NCBI GenBank assembly: GCA_000231825.2
Contig: JH720325.1
Span: 603,022-667,021 of the forward strand
Direction: 5' to 3'
From: Tetrahymena elliotti 4EA
Lineage: Eukaryota > Ciliophora > Oligohymenophorea > Hymenostomatida > Tetrahymenidae
DNA: 64,000 nucleotides
The translations under genes and the position numbers were made by a program. Under the pieces are notes generated by a model, which saw nothing but the letters and a program-made list of their open reading frames with translations, did not search any database and had not been told where the DNA came from. Positions 37,040 through 49,200 of the stretch are shown piece after piece; position 1 is the first letter of the stretch, and each line of letters opens with the position of its first letter.

Positions 37040-37999
37040 ATTTTACAATGACAAAAACAATAAATAATTTAAAACAATATAAAATTTAAAAATATTAAGG
37101 CATAAAATTATATTAAAAAACAAATTAGGATTAGTAAAGTGAATTAATGAATAATTATAAATAAATTATATGACCAACTAACTAACGAACCAACGAATAA
37201 TCTTATAAAATGATGATGACATATTTAACTATTAAATAAGTTTATTAATTGAATTTGTATTACATTTTTTTTTTTAATGTTATTAATAAATTATTTCATC
37301 TTAAATTAAAAGCACTTTAAGTAAAAATATATTTTTATGAATAAAATGTAATAGTTTATTTATTGAATTTGTATTTCATTTTTTTGTTTAATATTATTAA
37401 TAAATTATTTCATCTTAAATTAAAAGCACTAAAATTTAATTTCAGAAATTGTTTCACTTATTTATTTACAGGTTATGAATGTTTGTAATACTAACTTTTA
37501 AGTTTATTTATTGAATTTGTATTACATTTTTTTTCATATAATACACAAATTATTTCATATTGAATGAAAAGCACTAAATTTTAAATATTTTTATGAAGAA
37601 AATAATACTAATGTTAGTAGTAAATTTAGACACAGTAAACAATAGAATTAAATCATAGATAATTATTACTATGTTACAATTTTCCTGAAAATATTAAATT
37701 GTAAAAATAACAGAGAAAATAATATTTAATTGTAAATTTGTAAAAAGTATGTGTGGTAATATTAATATCTAGATAATACTGTAGATAAATGTAGAAAAGA
37801 GCCATTACAAGTGCATATAAGTACTAGTTTTAATGATATTTCCTATGATTTCATAACTATCTAAATATTATTATTTGTAAGCTATTTTGATTAACTATAT
37901 ATTCCACAGTTTTTATTAACAACTTACTTAGAATTAAAGTTATTTATTGATTGATATATTTGCCTGAATTTTATTTTTCATTTGAAGTAATAGAGGGAG
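37040..37999. other. Intergenic with diverged direct repeats
   Basis: AT-rich region between convergent genes (endonuclease V and the secreted protein). Apart from the three repeats at 37240-37574 it holds nothing recognis­able. Confidence 0.5.
37240..37574. repeat. Three diverged direct repeats of about 75 bp
   Basis: Copies at 37240-37316, 37354-37430 and 37502-37574. Each starts near TTATTGAATTTGTAT, continues through a T-tract and AATTATTTCAT, and ends AAAAGCACT. Copies 1 and 2 are close to identical; copy 3 has a shortened centre. Spacers between them differ. No inverted ends or coding capacity. Confidence 0.85.
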
Positions 38000-39181
38000 T
38001 CAACCTTGTTCTATATTTTTTAGTAGATATTAAATGTAAAAAGATATTTCTTTATAATAATTATTTACGAATTCTTTAAAGATTTCAGGGAAGTTACCGT
38101 CGTGGTTGACAGAAGTGTAGATCATGTGAGCATAATAACCAATTTCTTCTCTAACCTTTTTTATAAATTATAATTGTATGCATAAGCTAGTTTTCTTATT
38201 ATATGAAAAGATAGAATAAATAAAAAACGTACCTTGTGTTACCATTCAGGGTATTCTTTTAAGTCATCAATAAGCTAAATATATTTATGGATGGAGGCCT
38301 TAATGTCAGATTCGATGATAGAGTGAGTGACCTTTATTATTAAAAAAAATAAAGTTATATTCAACAGTTTATCAATCATTTTTGATGTTTTTTGGTTTTG
38401 CTTTGTTGTTTTGCTTAATAGATAGATAGATAAATAGATATTTTAAAAACTATCTAAATAAACTATTGTCAAATGCTTAGCTTTAATTTTTTTTGCTTGA
38501 AAATAATGAGATCCTAACTATTTCGATGGGGAACAAAAAAAGTATATTCTAAAGATTAAAAAGGTTACTTCTCTCTTGTTGTGGAAGTTGGAAGTAGCAA
38601 CACCTCTTGAAAGTTCGAGGTAGATAGTCTTTAATTCCCAATAGAATTCGTGAAGATTTTAGACAAATGCGTGATATTAATTGAAGTCAACTAAAGTTTA
38701 TTTAGCTTCATTGTACTTAGCTAATTCAGCCTTACCAAATAATTCAGGGTTAATTGACCAATTTTCAGCAAGTCTGCCATAGAAGACAAGTTCCTATTTT
38801 TTTAAATGGTTTATTATGTCAATATTTTTCAAATATGTTGTTTGATGATGGAAAGCAGTAGTAGGAGAATTCAAAGTTATCTTTCCTTTTAATATTTAAT
38901 ACAATAAAGGAAAGGAAAGGCTTAGAAAATACAAGGAAAAATCTAAATAAGTTAATTTTTGCTAAGATGTTTCAGAAACCCTACAATAAAAATGTTGGAT
39001 TGGATTTCTATTCCTACTTTGCTGCATACTTTATTCACTTTATTACATTATATTTCATAGCATCATTTAAGAGGAAGTGCTCATCGGGATTTTCTAAATC
39101 AGTCTTAGCCATCTAAGCCATGACTCTTTGAGCATGGACTATTTTTAATAAAATTAGAATGTAAAAAATAAGAACTTTCAT
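38000..39181 (-). CDS. Secreted protein of unknown family, strong codon bias
   Basis: Four exons (39181-39047, 38793-38569, 38331-38233, 38155-38000), all phase 0, encode 204 residues. The N-terminus is a clean signal peptide (MKVLIFYILILLKIVHAQ). The mature part is helical and rich in aromatics and acidic residues (FVQNLHEFYWELKTIYLELS, YIQLIDDLKEYPEWQHK, IGYYAHMIYTSVNHDGNFPE). Codons lean to C-ending forms and AAG (AAC, TTC, CTC, ATC, CAC), unlike neighbouring genes and like abundant ciliate proteins. Two introns are unusually long for this window (253 and 237 nt); the second contains a GATA microsatellite at about 38419-38440. It has no Cys pattern, and I recognise no family. Confidence 0.78.
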
Positions 39182-39879
39182 AACTTAAATCTATTAATGC
39201 TATAATAAAAGGCTCTTAAGACATCTTCAAAAGGTATGTTAAGTTAAAATCCTATTATAACATTATGACTTTGCAGTCTGTATGTATATATTGCTGTCAA
39301 GCTTTTTATTATTGCATAGTTTGCTATATGAATCTATATTAATCTTTGCTTTAATTACATGATAATCCAATAACTCTAGACTTAAGGAAAGTATTCTTGA
39401 AGAGAGAAACCAAAGACATTCTTTAATTATTTTTTGATTTTACTATATAATATATCTTTTTTATTTTTTTATTTTATTTAATTAAATAAGAAAGATTCCC
39501 CATTTTGATTTTACTCATAATCTCTATTTTTGATAATCCTTTCCATTCAACATAATGAATCTTAACATATACATATATTTAAATAACAATACAGTTCAGT
39601 TTTAACAATATTTCTAACATCTATCTTTACATGGCAATCTAATTTTTTAAAATTATTTTTTAAATCAAAAGCAAAAAATTATGATCAAAAAAAATGAATT
39701 TAAACCAAAAGTAATTTTATTTATAAAACTTGATATTAGGCAATATTAGGCATGAATAAACCCTCATTTAGATTCTTAAAATAAAAAAACATGAAAACAC
39801 AAATCAGCATTTTAAAATTATTTTCAAAATGAGCAAATCAATTATCTGCATTTAAATAATTTATTTAAAAATAATTTCA
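39182..39879. other. Intergenic
   Basis: AT-rich spacer between tandem minus-strand genes; promoter side of the secreted-protein gene. No feature recognised. Confidence 0.45.
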
Positions 39880-40587
39880 TCAATCTTATTTGGATTTAGT
39901 AATAGTATTTTCATCAACATATTTACATTTAAAGAAATTAAATACTCTTTAAGAATAAAGCTTATCAATTAACACTAAGAGAGGAATACTTACTAAAGCA
40001 GTTAAAAATCCATAAGGCTTTATCAATTTAAAGAAAGGATAAACATATCTTCCAAAATAGAATTCCTCTACAGCTATTTAAAAAGCATAGAAAAGGGCAA
40101 AAGGAGTAAATTGCAAAAAGCTACTTTTCCATTCATTTTATTTTTCTTCAATAAAAAGCTCTACAAAGAGCAAGAAATGATTAAATCCATGAATAAATAT
40201 TTAATAAATTTATCCTAGTTATTCTGGAGAATGTTTGCCATGTACTAATCTAGGGTCTATTAATCTAATAGACCAGTAAGAGACACTTGCTAAGATAGAT
40301 AAATTAAATACAAATTAGTAAAATTTCTTAAGTGAAGCAGATCTTTCAGCTCCTACTAAAAAAGTTAAAACTGACCACAGATGATAAAAGAAGATAAAGA
40401 TATGATCTAAATTTGTTAGGAAGCAAAGTTATTTCCAAACAGCATGTACAGTTAACCCTTTTCCAAAGATTATATTTAAATTAAGCATGTGGATTAAGTA
40501 GTAAAGATTAGATAGCAAAGCAGTTATTTGTAATAGCTTAAACAAGAAAGGAGTTTCAGCTTTAACTTGGTTTATCATATTGTGCAT
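39880..40587 (-). CDS. AIG1/FAR-17a (ADTRP-like) family membrane hydrolase
   Basis: Intronless, 235 codons, about six membrane helices. Family members in animals (AIG1, ADTRP) are threonine hydrolases of fatty-acid esters of hydroxy fatty acids in the ER. The catalytic threonine region corresponds to QLCFLTNLDHIF and the histidine to FIHGFNHFLLFVELF, the NH block that gives the catalytic His in AIG1. Later blocks (YWSIRLIDPRLV, FYFGRYVYPFF) sit at family positions. The start at 40587 (MHNMINQVK) has an alternative in-frame methionine at 40578. Overall similarity is low, so the family call rests on layout plus the T and H motifs. Confidence 0.75.
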
Positions 40588-41792
40588 TACTTTTTAGATT
40601 TTATGATTATTGATATTTAATTGTAAAATAATTATTATATCTTTTACCATCACACTTAAAATAGAAATAGAATAAATTTAGATTTTAGAATAACATATTT
40701 AAATACAAAATACTATTAACACGTAATTTCTACTTATTATTTACTGATAGAAGAAACAAATTCATTAATCTATCTATCTTAAAATATATTTTATGAATTA
40801 AATTATCTTTTCTTATCAGAGAAGAGTCAAAATTGACCCTTGAATAAGAATCATAATAAGAAAGGTGAGTTAAAATTTAATATTTAATAAATACAAAAAA
40901 AACAATAAATTATGACTAATGATAGGTTTTAGAATAATTTTATATGATAATTTAAGAATAATTATACTTTTTGCTTAAAGAAAAGATCAGTAATTTTTGA
41001 ATTAAGATTCTTATTGGATTTTTAAAATTAAAATAAATCAAGTAATTTTATTAATATTATGATATAATTGTGTATTTTGTATGAAGAAAATAATTAATTT
41101 TGTTCAATTTATAATAAATTACTTCAATGTAAAATATTTTCTATAAGGATAAAATGTTTAATATGGATAGATAATAATTATTTATCAGGGTTTGTGAAAT
41201 GTTAAAAAAAATTTGTTTGGTTATGGAAAAGAAAATAAATAGTTCATTTTGTCTGAAAAAATGATTTCAATACAAAATAAAACATCCTTTTTTAATGATA
41301 AAATATTTAAAAGTGAGTATTTTTAATTGAGGTTTACTGGTAATAATAAAAAAATTCATTTTAAACATTTAATATTTTTTTAAGTAATAGTCTATTTAGT
41401 GGATTAGCTGATTTATTTTTATTAAATAAAAAGTTTTTTGAAGTTAAATAAAAATTGAGTGTAATTCTAGAGTAGTATTAAGGATTTTATTAATTTTAAA
41501 AAAAATAAATCTTAATTAGAATTATCTACTTGAAGTTATTATAAGCTCTTTTAAGATTAAAAAAGTACATAAATAAATATTTATTAAATTTTATATTATA
41601 AATAAAATTTGTAGAGATTCCAACAAAATTAATTTATTATAATAATAAAAAACCTTTGCAATCAAATACACCTATAAAGAGAACTATTCGTTTTTGATTA
41701 ATTATATAGCAAATAGTAAATTTATAATAAATAAATTGTATTGTGAAATCAAAATATCTTGTAAAATTATTTGGTAAAGTAAAATAAAATAA
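40588..41792. other. Intergenic, divergent promoter region
   Basis: AT-rich DNA between divergent genes. No repeat or RNA gene recognised. Confidence 0.5.
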
Positions 41793-44065
41793 ATGAGTAC
41801 TACTCCTCCCCCTTTAGCAGGTTCAAACAGAAATACAATTAATAGTGTTCCTCCTCACAGATAGAATTAAAATCAAGCTTTCCCTATTTAGTAATAGTAA
41901 GGTCCCCAATAGAATTTATCTCTGAATCAGAATATCTAAGTGAATAACCTTAACTAAACAATTCAAAGCTACTAATAGTAGTTACATGAAAAACAAAATG
42001 AAGTCCATTAACTTTAGAGATAGAAAAATTCTCTTGAAAAGGAGAAATAAGAGTTTTTAACTCAAATTTCAAATTTAAAATAAATTATCAACAACAACTA
42101 GAATACTTATGAAAAGTAGCTTGAAGAGAAATAATTTTAACTATCTTAGGTTAAGTAAAGTTTATTTATTTTTAATTGCTCTATTCTATGTCAATAAAAA
42201 TTGTTCTCACAATTTATGCCAAGCTGAAGGAGGATAGCTAATTTTATTTTTAAAATAAGGTCTGACTAAATCAATTATAAGGGAATGAAAAAGACTTTGG
42301 AAGAGTAAGTTGAAGAAATTAATAGATAGAGATAAAAGGAATAAGAATAACACACATAAGAAATTAAGTCCTTAAGAGAGCGTTAAAAAACTTTATTCGA
42401 AGATCTCTAAGAATAAAGGAGAAAGTATGATCATCTCCACTTTTACCTAGAGAGAAATGCAAAATAGTTTGAATTTGAAGAAGAATGTAAATTATTCCTT
42501 GCTTTAAAAATTAAAATAAATTATATGTATTATATTCTCCTTTGCTCTAAATAAAAGAATAGTTTTTATGTTTTATATCAATATTTCTAAATTATACTTT
42601 TATTTATTAGAATTAAAGACACAGATTAAAATCAAGGACTAAGAATTACTCACATTAGAGAAGCAACTTGAAAAATTGCAATTAGCTTACAACTAAGGGT
42701 CTTAGGATACACAAAGCAATCTAGTTGCAGAAAATGAAAGTTTGAAATTTAAATTATCTGAAATGGCAGCTAAACTTAGTAACTAAGCTGATTTAGAAAG
42801 AAAATTCAGTCAAATATCATCTGAAAGAAAAGATTTAGAAATCTAACAAATCGAATAAAAGTTAAGAGTAGAATAAGAAAGAATCATCACTAAGAGAACT
42901 ATAGAGCTAGAGGAACAATACTAAAAATTAAATTAAGAGGTAATGTACTTGAGAAACAGAGAAAAGTAGCTTTAAATTGAAAATGAGGATTTCAGAGACA
43001 AGGCTAAAAAGATGGCTGAAACTGTCAACGAAAGTAATAATTAGCATTTCATTTAAAATAATAATGTTAAAATTATGGTTAAAACCTTATTAAAAAAGAT
43101 AATTTTTATTCATAAAAAAGCAATTTAACAATGCAATCTCTGGAAAGAAAAATACTAAATAGCTGCAAGTCAATAATCAGGAAACGCTGATGTTAATTAA
43201 CTTCGTAGCACCATTTAGTAAAGGGATGTTTAAATTGCATAACAAGAGAATTATTTGAAGGAAGTTACTTAAGAGCTAGCTATTCTAAAGGTAAATTTTT
43301 AAAATATTAAATGATTTGTAAATTTCGAAAACTCTAATAAATATATAGAATGATATCTCAAATAGACCATCATACTTGATAAATGGAAATGGAGAGGTAA
43401 TTTATTTAAAAATTAGAATTAAAAGCTAAGTTAAATAAATTTTATATTTTAGCAGGAAGATGAAGCAAGAAAAAAATCTAGAAATACATAAGGAGGATAA
43501 TAATAAACATTAACTTATGTTAATAATGACTTAGAGATATTAGAAAGAAATACTAAGCTGTAAATTTATTAATCTTTTATAAAATTTTAACAATTAATTA
43601 AATTTCTGACAATAGTGAAATTGCTAATAAAGCACTTTCTGAAACAGTTGCTGAACTAGAGTTTAGATTGAGTAAGCTGGGAGAACCTTAACCTGGTAAA
43701 TTAGGGCTCCCTCAATCATAAAGAGGAAGTACTTATGGTTATCAATCAAATCAAGTAATTGGAGGTAAAAAATAATTAAAATGAATTCTATTTAATTTAC
43801 ATAATTTTAATTTCTTAAACAGGACAGGTTTCAAATTATCCAAACAGACTCAGTTAAGCTCCTTTAAGTTACTCATAATAAGCTCCTTAAAATTATGGAA
43901 GTACTCTATAATCCTAAGCTGTAGGAAGCTACAATAACCAAGTTCCTACTTATACATACACTTTTAGTAAATTAGTTTTTTGTTTAATAATAAATTAATT
44001 AATGAAAATTTTATATATGAAAAGATGTAGATAGCACTCAATAAAACCAGTACTAATATAAATGA
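41793..44065 (+). CDS. Nine-exon coiled-coil protein
   Basis: Starts MSTTPPPLAGSN at 41793. Eight introns all keep frame: 42155-42259, 42487-42610, 43034-43120, 43291-43348, 43397-43452, 43560-43615, 43765-43822 and 43977-44024. The head is Pro/Gln/Asn-rich. Then follow several hundred residues of heptad coiled coil (YQQQLHEKQNEVHQLQRQ, KKTLEEQVEEINRQRQKEQE, LLTLEKQLEKLQ, LELEEQYQKL-type), ending in a Gln/Ser/Tyr-rich tail (RLSQAPLSYSQQAPQNYGS). The final exon (44025-44065) is inferred because intron 8 gives a short in-frame end, DSTQQNQYQYK. Without it the frame runs on into UTR-like sequence. Domain order suggests a structural protein of cilia or basal bodies; no specific family recognised. 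Confidence 0.78.
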
Positions 44066-44449
44066 TAAATATACAATATTATACATATTAAGTGTATAAA
44101 ACAAAACTACTTTCTAGTTTGTATTATTTTATTTTCAATTTAAAAAAATGGGATTATATTTTTATACTTAATTATTAATTTTTAAGAAGTAAGCATATTT
44201 TTAGTTTTTCATTTTATTAAAAATCATCTCCTCTGATTGATGATATTTTTATCATTTTTTAAATTATTTAAAATCTTTGTAAATACAATAATAAATTTAT
44301 TCGATTTAGCGAATTTACTATTTGTAAATAGAATAATAAACTAATTTGATTTAGTGAATTTACTATTTCTGTCTATCATATCAATTAGACATTTATTTCT
44401 AGAAAATTTTTGGAATGTTCAAGTTAATTAGATTTTTATTTAGGTTGGT
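44066..44449. other. Intergenic, between convergent genes
   Basis: AT-rich. It holds a two-copy direct repeat (44287-44368) and a GGTTGGTT octamer at 44443-44450 that I considered and rejected as a chromosome breakage site. Confidence 0.5.
44287..44368. repeat. Two-copy 37-bp direct repeat, 45-bp period
   Basis: 44287-44323 and 44332-44368 match except at four or five positions; the shared end is GAATTTACTATTT. Noncoding, in the 3' flank of the coiled-coil gene. Confidence 0.85.
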
Positions 44450-45302
44450 TCAAATGATTAATGAGATAATAAATAGAAAAAATAATTTTATAGGATAAAT
44501 AATTATCTAGCCATAGCTAGCTTTATCTTAATTTAAGTTGGTTAAAGATGGGCAGTTTGAAATGCAGGAAGCTATTTTTTATAGCCTTAAATCGCCTTCA
44601 AGAAATTATTTACATTTACTGAAGCATTATAAGTAATTTTAAAAGAAATTTTTTTCTTTTGATTAGTAGTAATAAATACATTCTGAATGCTTTTATTCAC
44701 ATTATTTATATTAGCTGATTCTATTTTTGCATTTATTAATTTCAGATTAGTAAGTGATATTTTCACAATCAAATGAGCCACATTAGTTCATACATTAGTC
44801 TTAAATCATCTATTTCAATTGTAGAATAATTTAATTTCATTTTGTTTTTGATTATAAATTATACAAATTTTAGTAGATTTATTTTGAAAAAATAACTATC
44901 AAGAGATGGATTGGTAAAATTATAAATATTTGTATTTACTTTGAAAGAATCTTTAGATATTAAGGAACAATCTTAGCTACATTTTGAGAATTTAAGTACG
45001 CTAGCACTCTATAGGTTTTGTGAGCATATATTATGGTAATTGTAGTATTGATAAATATTGAAATTTTCATCGACATTATTATCCAATTTAGATGCATTTT
45101 TTAATTAGTATGTAGAGAGGCATTAATTATATACAATAGCATCTTTAAAGCATTTATCAAGATACTCGTTTTCAGATGCACACCTCAAAGTATCACATCC
45201 TTTTTCTATTAAACATTTAGCATATTTTTCTTAAAGGTTTTAAGATCTAATAGCTTTAAAAATTAAGAAGAAAAAAATAATAGATAGATAAATTGTATTC
45301 AT
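44450..45302 (-). CDS. Cys-rich secreted protein, probably GPI-anchored
   Basis: Two exons (45302-44865, 44809-44450) with a 55-nt intron encode 265 residues. A signal peptide (MNTIYLSIIFFFLIFKAIRS) is followed by about sixteen cysteines in short motifs (CLIEKGCDTLRC, CSQDCS, CMNQCGSFDC, CISNC). The C-terminus is a hydrophobic stretch (IIIYPIKLFFLFIISLII) that reaches the last codon with no cytosolic tail, preceded by small polar residues, the usual GPI signal. If so it would be a client of the transamidase whose PIG-T subunit is encoded at 9107. A standard-code ORF at 44587-44781 is another frame of exon 2. No specific family recognised. Confidence 0.78.
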
Positions 45303-46242
45303 ATTCGAGTATTAGAGTTTAATTTCTGTTATTTTTAAATGAGAACTTCAATTTTTTTATATAAAGAACGTGTCTTTTATTGAAATAATCTTTTTGGTAT
45401 TAAAAAAATTTTTTTCATGAAAATAAATTATAGGAAATATGTAATTTAATATAATAACTTTAACAAATATACAATCTAGGGAGTTCTCTGATAAAATCTA
45501 TAATCTTCAAGAAGATAAATTAGGATATCTTTTACTAATTAAGAATTAATTTGATTTTTAGTAATTCAGTATTTGCATTTTACTTAGGATAAACTTTTTT
45601 GATAAATTAATTAAAAACAGGAGAAAATTTTTAAAAACGAAATAAGTCACCTAATTAATCAAAGTATATTGTTTTCATCAAAATTCTTGCGACTGTAATT
45701 GTATTAGAACTAATTACATGAGTATTTACCTAAAAATATTTGACTAAAATTAAACAAGTCCTAGCTTTACCACAAAAAAAAATTAAAATGTAAACCAAAA
45801 GACTTATGTCAAACTCACAATAACCTTTTTGCTATTAAATAATCCCTGGCATTTTCTTTAGAGTAAAATATTTTTTTCAAAACAAACTGAAAATATCTCT
45901 ATTCTATTATAAAAATTTGTAAAAAATTATTTATTACTTTTCATATAAAAATTCATATTTCTTCTTTTCTCACTTTTTCTCATGTTTAATGTTACATTTC
46001 TAAAAATTAAATCAAAATCTCATGAACTTCAAATATTATCTGTGTGAGAAGTATTACTCATAAAAAATTGATCAAAAAGATGAGTTTGTTAAAAAGCAAA
46101 CGAAATAGAAAAGCAAATAATACCAATAATCAATCTTTCTATCTTGAAAAATATTTGAATTTATTTGATAAATTGAGTATTAATACAACATAATATTATA
46201 AAAACTATGTAAAAATTAACTTATTTGAATATTTAAATTAGA
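45303..46242. other. Intergenic
   Basis: AT-rich spacer between tandem minus-strand genes. No feature recognised. Confidence 0.45.
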
Positions 46243-49200
46243 TCAGTTTGGTTGAGTATTAGAATTGTTTGAAGAATATGAGATTATTTGTTTAAAATAT
46301 GACATGATGTAAGGATTTTCTAGTAGAGTTTATATCTAGAAAATAGTTAAAAGGTTTCTGCATTCATACACTTTTTTTAGCTCTGAGTTAAAAAATTAGT
46401 ACCATCCGAATAAGAAAAGCATTATGAAAATGAGTAGAGAATAAACAAAAAGCAAGATAAAATATGTTTGTGTTTTTTCAAAAGTATTCTGATACTACTC
46501 AATAATGAATTCCTTCAAAAAGCTTGAAATATAAATAATAAGTTCGTAGGATTAATCTAGAGCTACAACGCCAGGAACAGGTTGTGTACTGTAAGAATTA
46601 TATCCTTAATTTATGCTATTACTCCATAGGTTGAGAGTTGTTTACAGCTAATCAGAATTGGTATTGTTATAAATCTAAGAAAGCTGTTCAGCTAAACCTA
46701 AGAAGTTTTTTAATGCAATTATATAGCCTTATTCAAAAATACCTGAAAAAACTGTCCCGCAGATACTAATCATTTAAGGATCTTTGTAGTTAGAAGTTGA
46801 TTTTAGAACATCACAAACATTTTTATCTAGCAAAGGATAAAAGTATTTATCATAGTTACTTTGCTGATCTCTGCTAAAACTCTAACTCAGCTGTAACAGT
46901 TGATATAGATTATTGATTAAGACTTAGTTTTAAAGAGTCAAATTATTTGTCATGTTGTAATAAATATTCCTTGTATCATTTAATGAACTAAATCCAAAAT
47001 ATTACCAGTTCATTGCTCCATAATGAGATTAAAGTAATTATCCAAGCTATCCAGGTACTGACAATATATAACTTAACTCCTGTACTTGTGTTTAACTCTC
47101 TTTCTTTAGACTATTTTTAACCACTAAATTAATAATTGGGTATGTTGAAACAATAGCTAGAGATACTAGACATATTATCATAGATGATAAATGGAATTTA
47201 GGTAAAGAATTAGTTAGAGAAATAGTTTTTCTTCCATAAAGCTAGAGCTTACTGAGGCTATGAACAGAAGATAATACTCCTTTGGTCAAATTATTACTAC
47301 CTATCTAATTGTTACTTCCTTTTTTATCATCATTTATTTATAAAGTATGACTAACATTATTTAATTAGGCTGAAGTAACCAGATTTCTGATACTAAACAA
47401 TTGCCTCAATTATTCATCTAAGTTATTGATTAACTTTTAGAGTAGCTCTGGTGAAAATGTAGCAAACAATTTCAAGATGGATTCTCTATTGGATATGAAC
47501 ATAATGTTCATTAAATAAACAATAACAGTAACCATAAAAGAAACAACTAAAATAATTGAAAGTGATATACTATAGTTATTATCTATTTACTTAAATGAGT
47601 TTTAATTAAATTGGATAGCCATACTCTAAATAGTATCCATTTCTTATTAGTACTACTATATATTAAAGAGACTGAATAGTAGACCAACTATAGAATCATA
47701 AATACTACTTGGAAATATATACTTATATAAGTAGCTGGAAAGAATGATTAGAGAATAAATAATGCTTACCGATATTTAAGCAACATTATCAATTTGATAT
47801 GGTGTAGGAAATATTGATATAACAACATTTGTATTGTAAGTGTATGTTAAGTATTCTAAATTATATTCATTTAAAACTAGTTTATAAAGATTGTCTTTGT
47901 AATTTTAGTTTAAATTGTTCTCCAAACTTGTTAAGTTTTGTAATAAAGATTCTTAATATGTTATCTCAAAGTTAAAGTAATTATTTTAATATAACATAGC
48001 TTGATTTAAGCATTTCATTATATGACTAAATGAGGAATACAGATCATTAAGTAAAGGCATTTTTATCATAGAATGGTACTAATCTTAAAAATAAGACCTA
48101 GAAAAAATATAAAGACCAGATGTCATTATTAAGAGTAAAAGAAATGCTATATATCCTGCTATGTTAGCAGTAATAAAAAGCTTTGAAAGTTTCCTTGATT
48201 TTACCACTTTCATCACATAAAGTCTACTAGAAGAAGTTTGGGTCTGAGAAGTATGAGCAGATTCCTATCCACCATTTGTTTTTTTATTTTTTTTAAAGTT
48301 ATTTGATTCTTTGGTATTTTATAAGAAATGAGAAATATCCATAATTTCAGCTTCTTCGTTGACAACATCTAAACTATTTATCTTTATTTTATTGTTAATA
48401 TTTTCAGAGTCGTCATCAGAAACGCAACTCGAACTATTTTCCTCCCAAATTTCTTACGATTTATCAGCTCCATAAAACTAAAATTGATCAAAGTTGTATT
48501 TATTTAAATCAACTATCTTTCTATCACTTGTTATTTTGTCATCTTTTTCATTATTCTTGAAAGAAACATGAGTTTATTTTTTTAATGGTGAAGTTGTTGT
48601 CTTTCGAGAACCAAACAAAGATTTTCTTCTTTTGTTGTCTTCTTTTATTAATTTATTGCTGATATTGTTAAGTTATGCTAAACTCGTTATGCTATTTATT
48701 TAATTTGTGGAAGAAAAGCTTATATTTGATCCACTCCCAGGTGCCTATTAAGTAGGTCCATTAAAAGTTATGCCATCTAAAGTGCTATTAAATTTCTTAC
48801 TCAAAAAAGCAGCATTACTAGTGATATTTTAATTGCTATTTGCATGAAAACCTTATGAGTTTTGTTGCTAAGAAGATGAAGGTGTTGATTAACCTGCTTA
48901 GATTTCCTGTATAGATGGTAAAGAATTTTGATTGTTACTACCTATATTAGGTATGTTCACATTAGTTTAAGTCTAAGGAGTAACATTGTAAGCAAAGTGT
49001 CCAGTTGCTAAAGAGCTTTAATTGCTTAAATTATTGTAAGATTTAATATTTTCAGCTTGATTTTCTAAAATTTGATCATGATTATCAATTTCTTGGTAAC
49101 GGTTTTTGTTCTAAGTATTTTAGCACTTTTCATTGTTGTAGTTCAGTGAAATTTATTGAGATGACATGTTTTCCCCATCAAATTTACTTTAATTCAAAGG

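Noticed and set aside
38419..38440. GATA microsatellite as a separate feature
   Set aside because: It lies inside an intron of the secreted-protein gene and is too short to matter; mentioned there.
44440..44456. Possible chromosome breakage sequence (GGTTGGTT octamer)
   Set aside because: The Tetrahymena Cbs is a 15-mer whose reverse complement contains GAGGTTGGTTTA, and it tolerates very few changes. Only the octamer matches here; both flanks differ, and no telomere-adjacent features are near.
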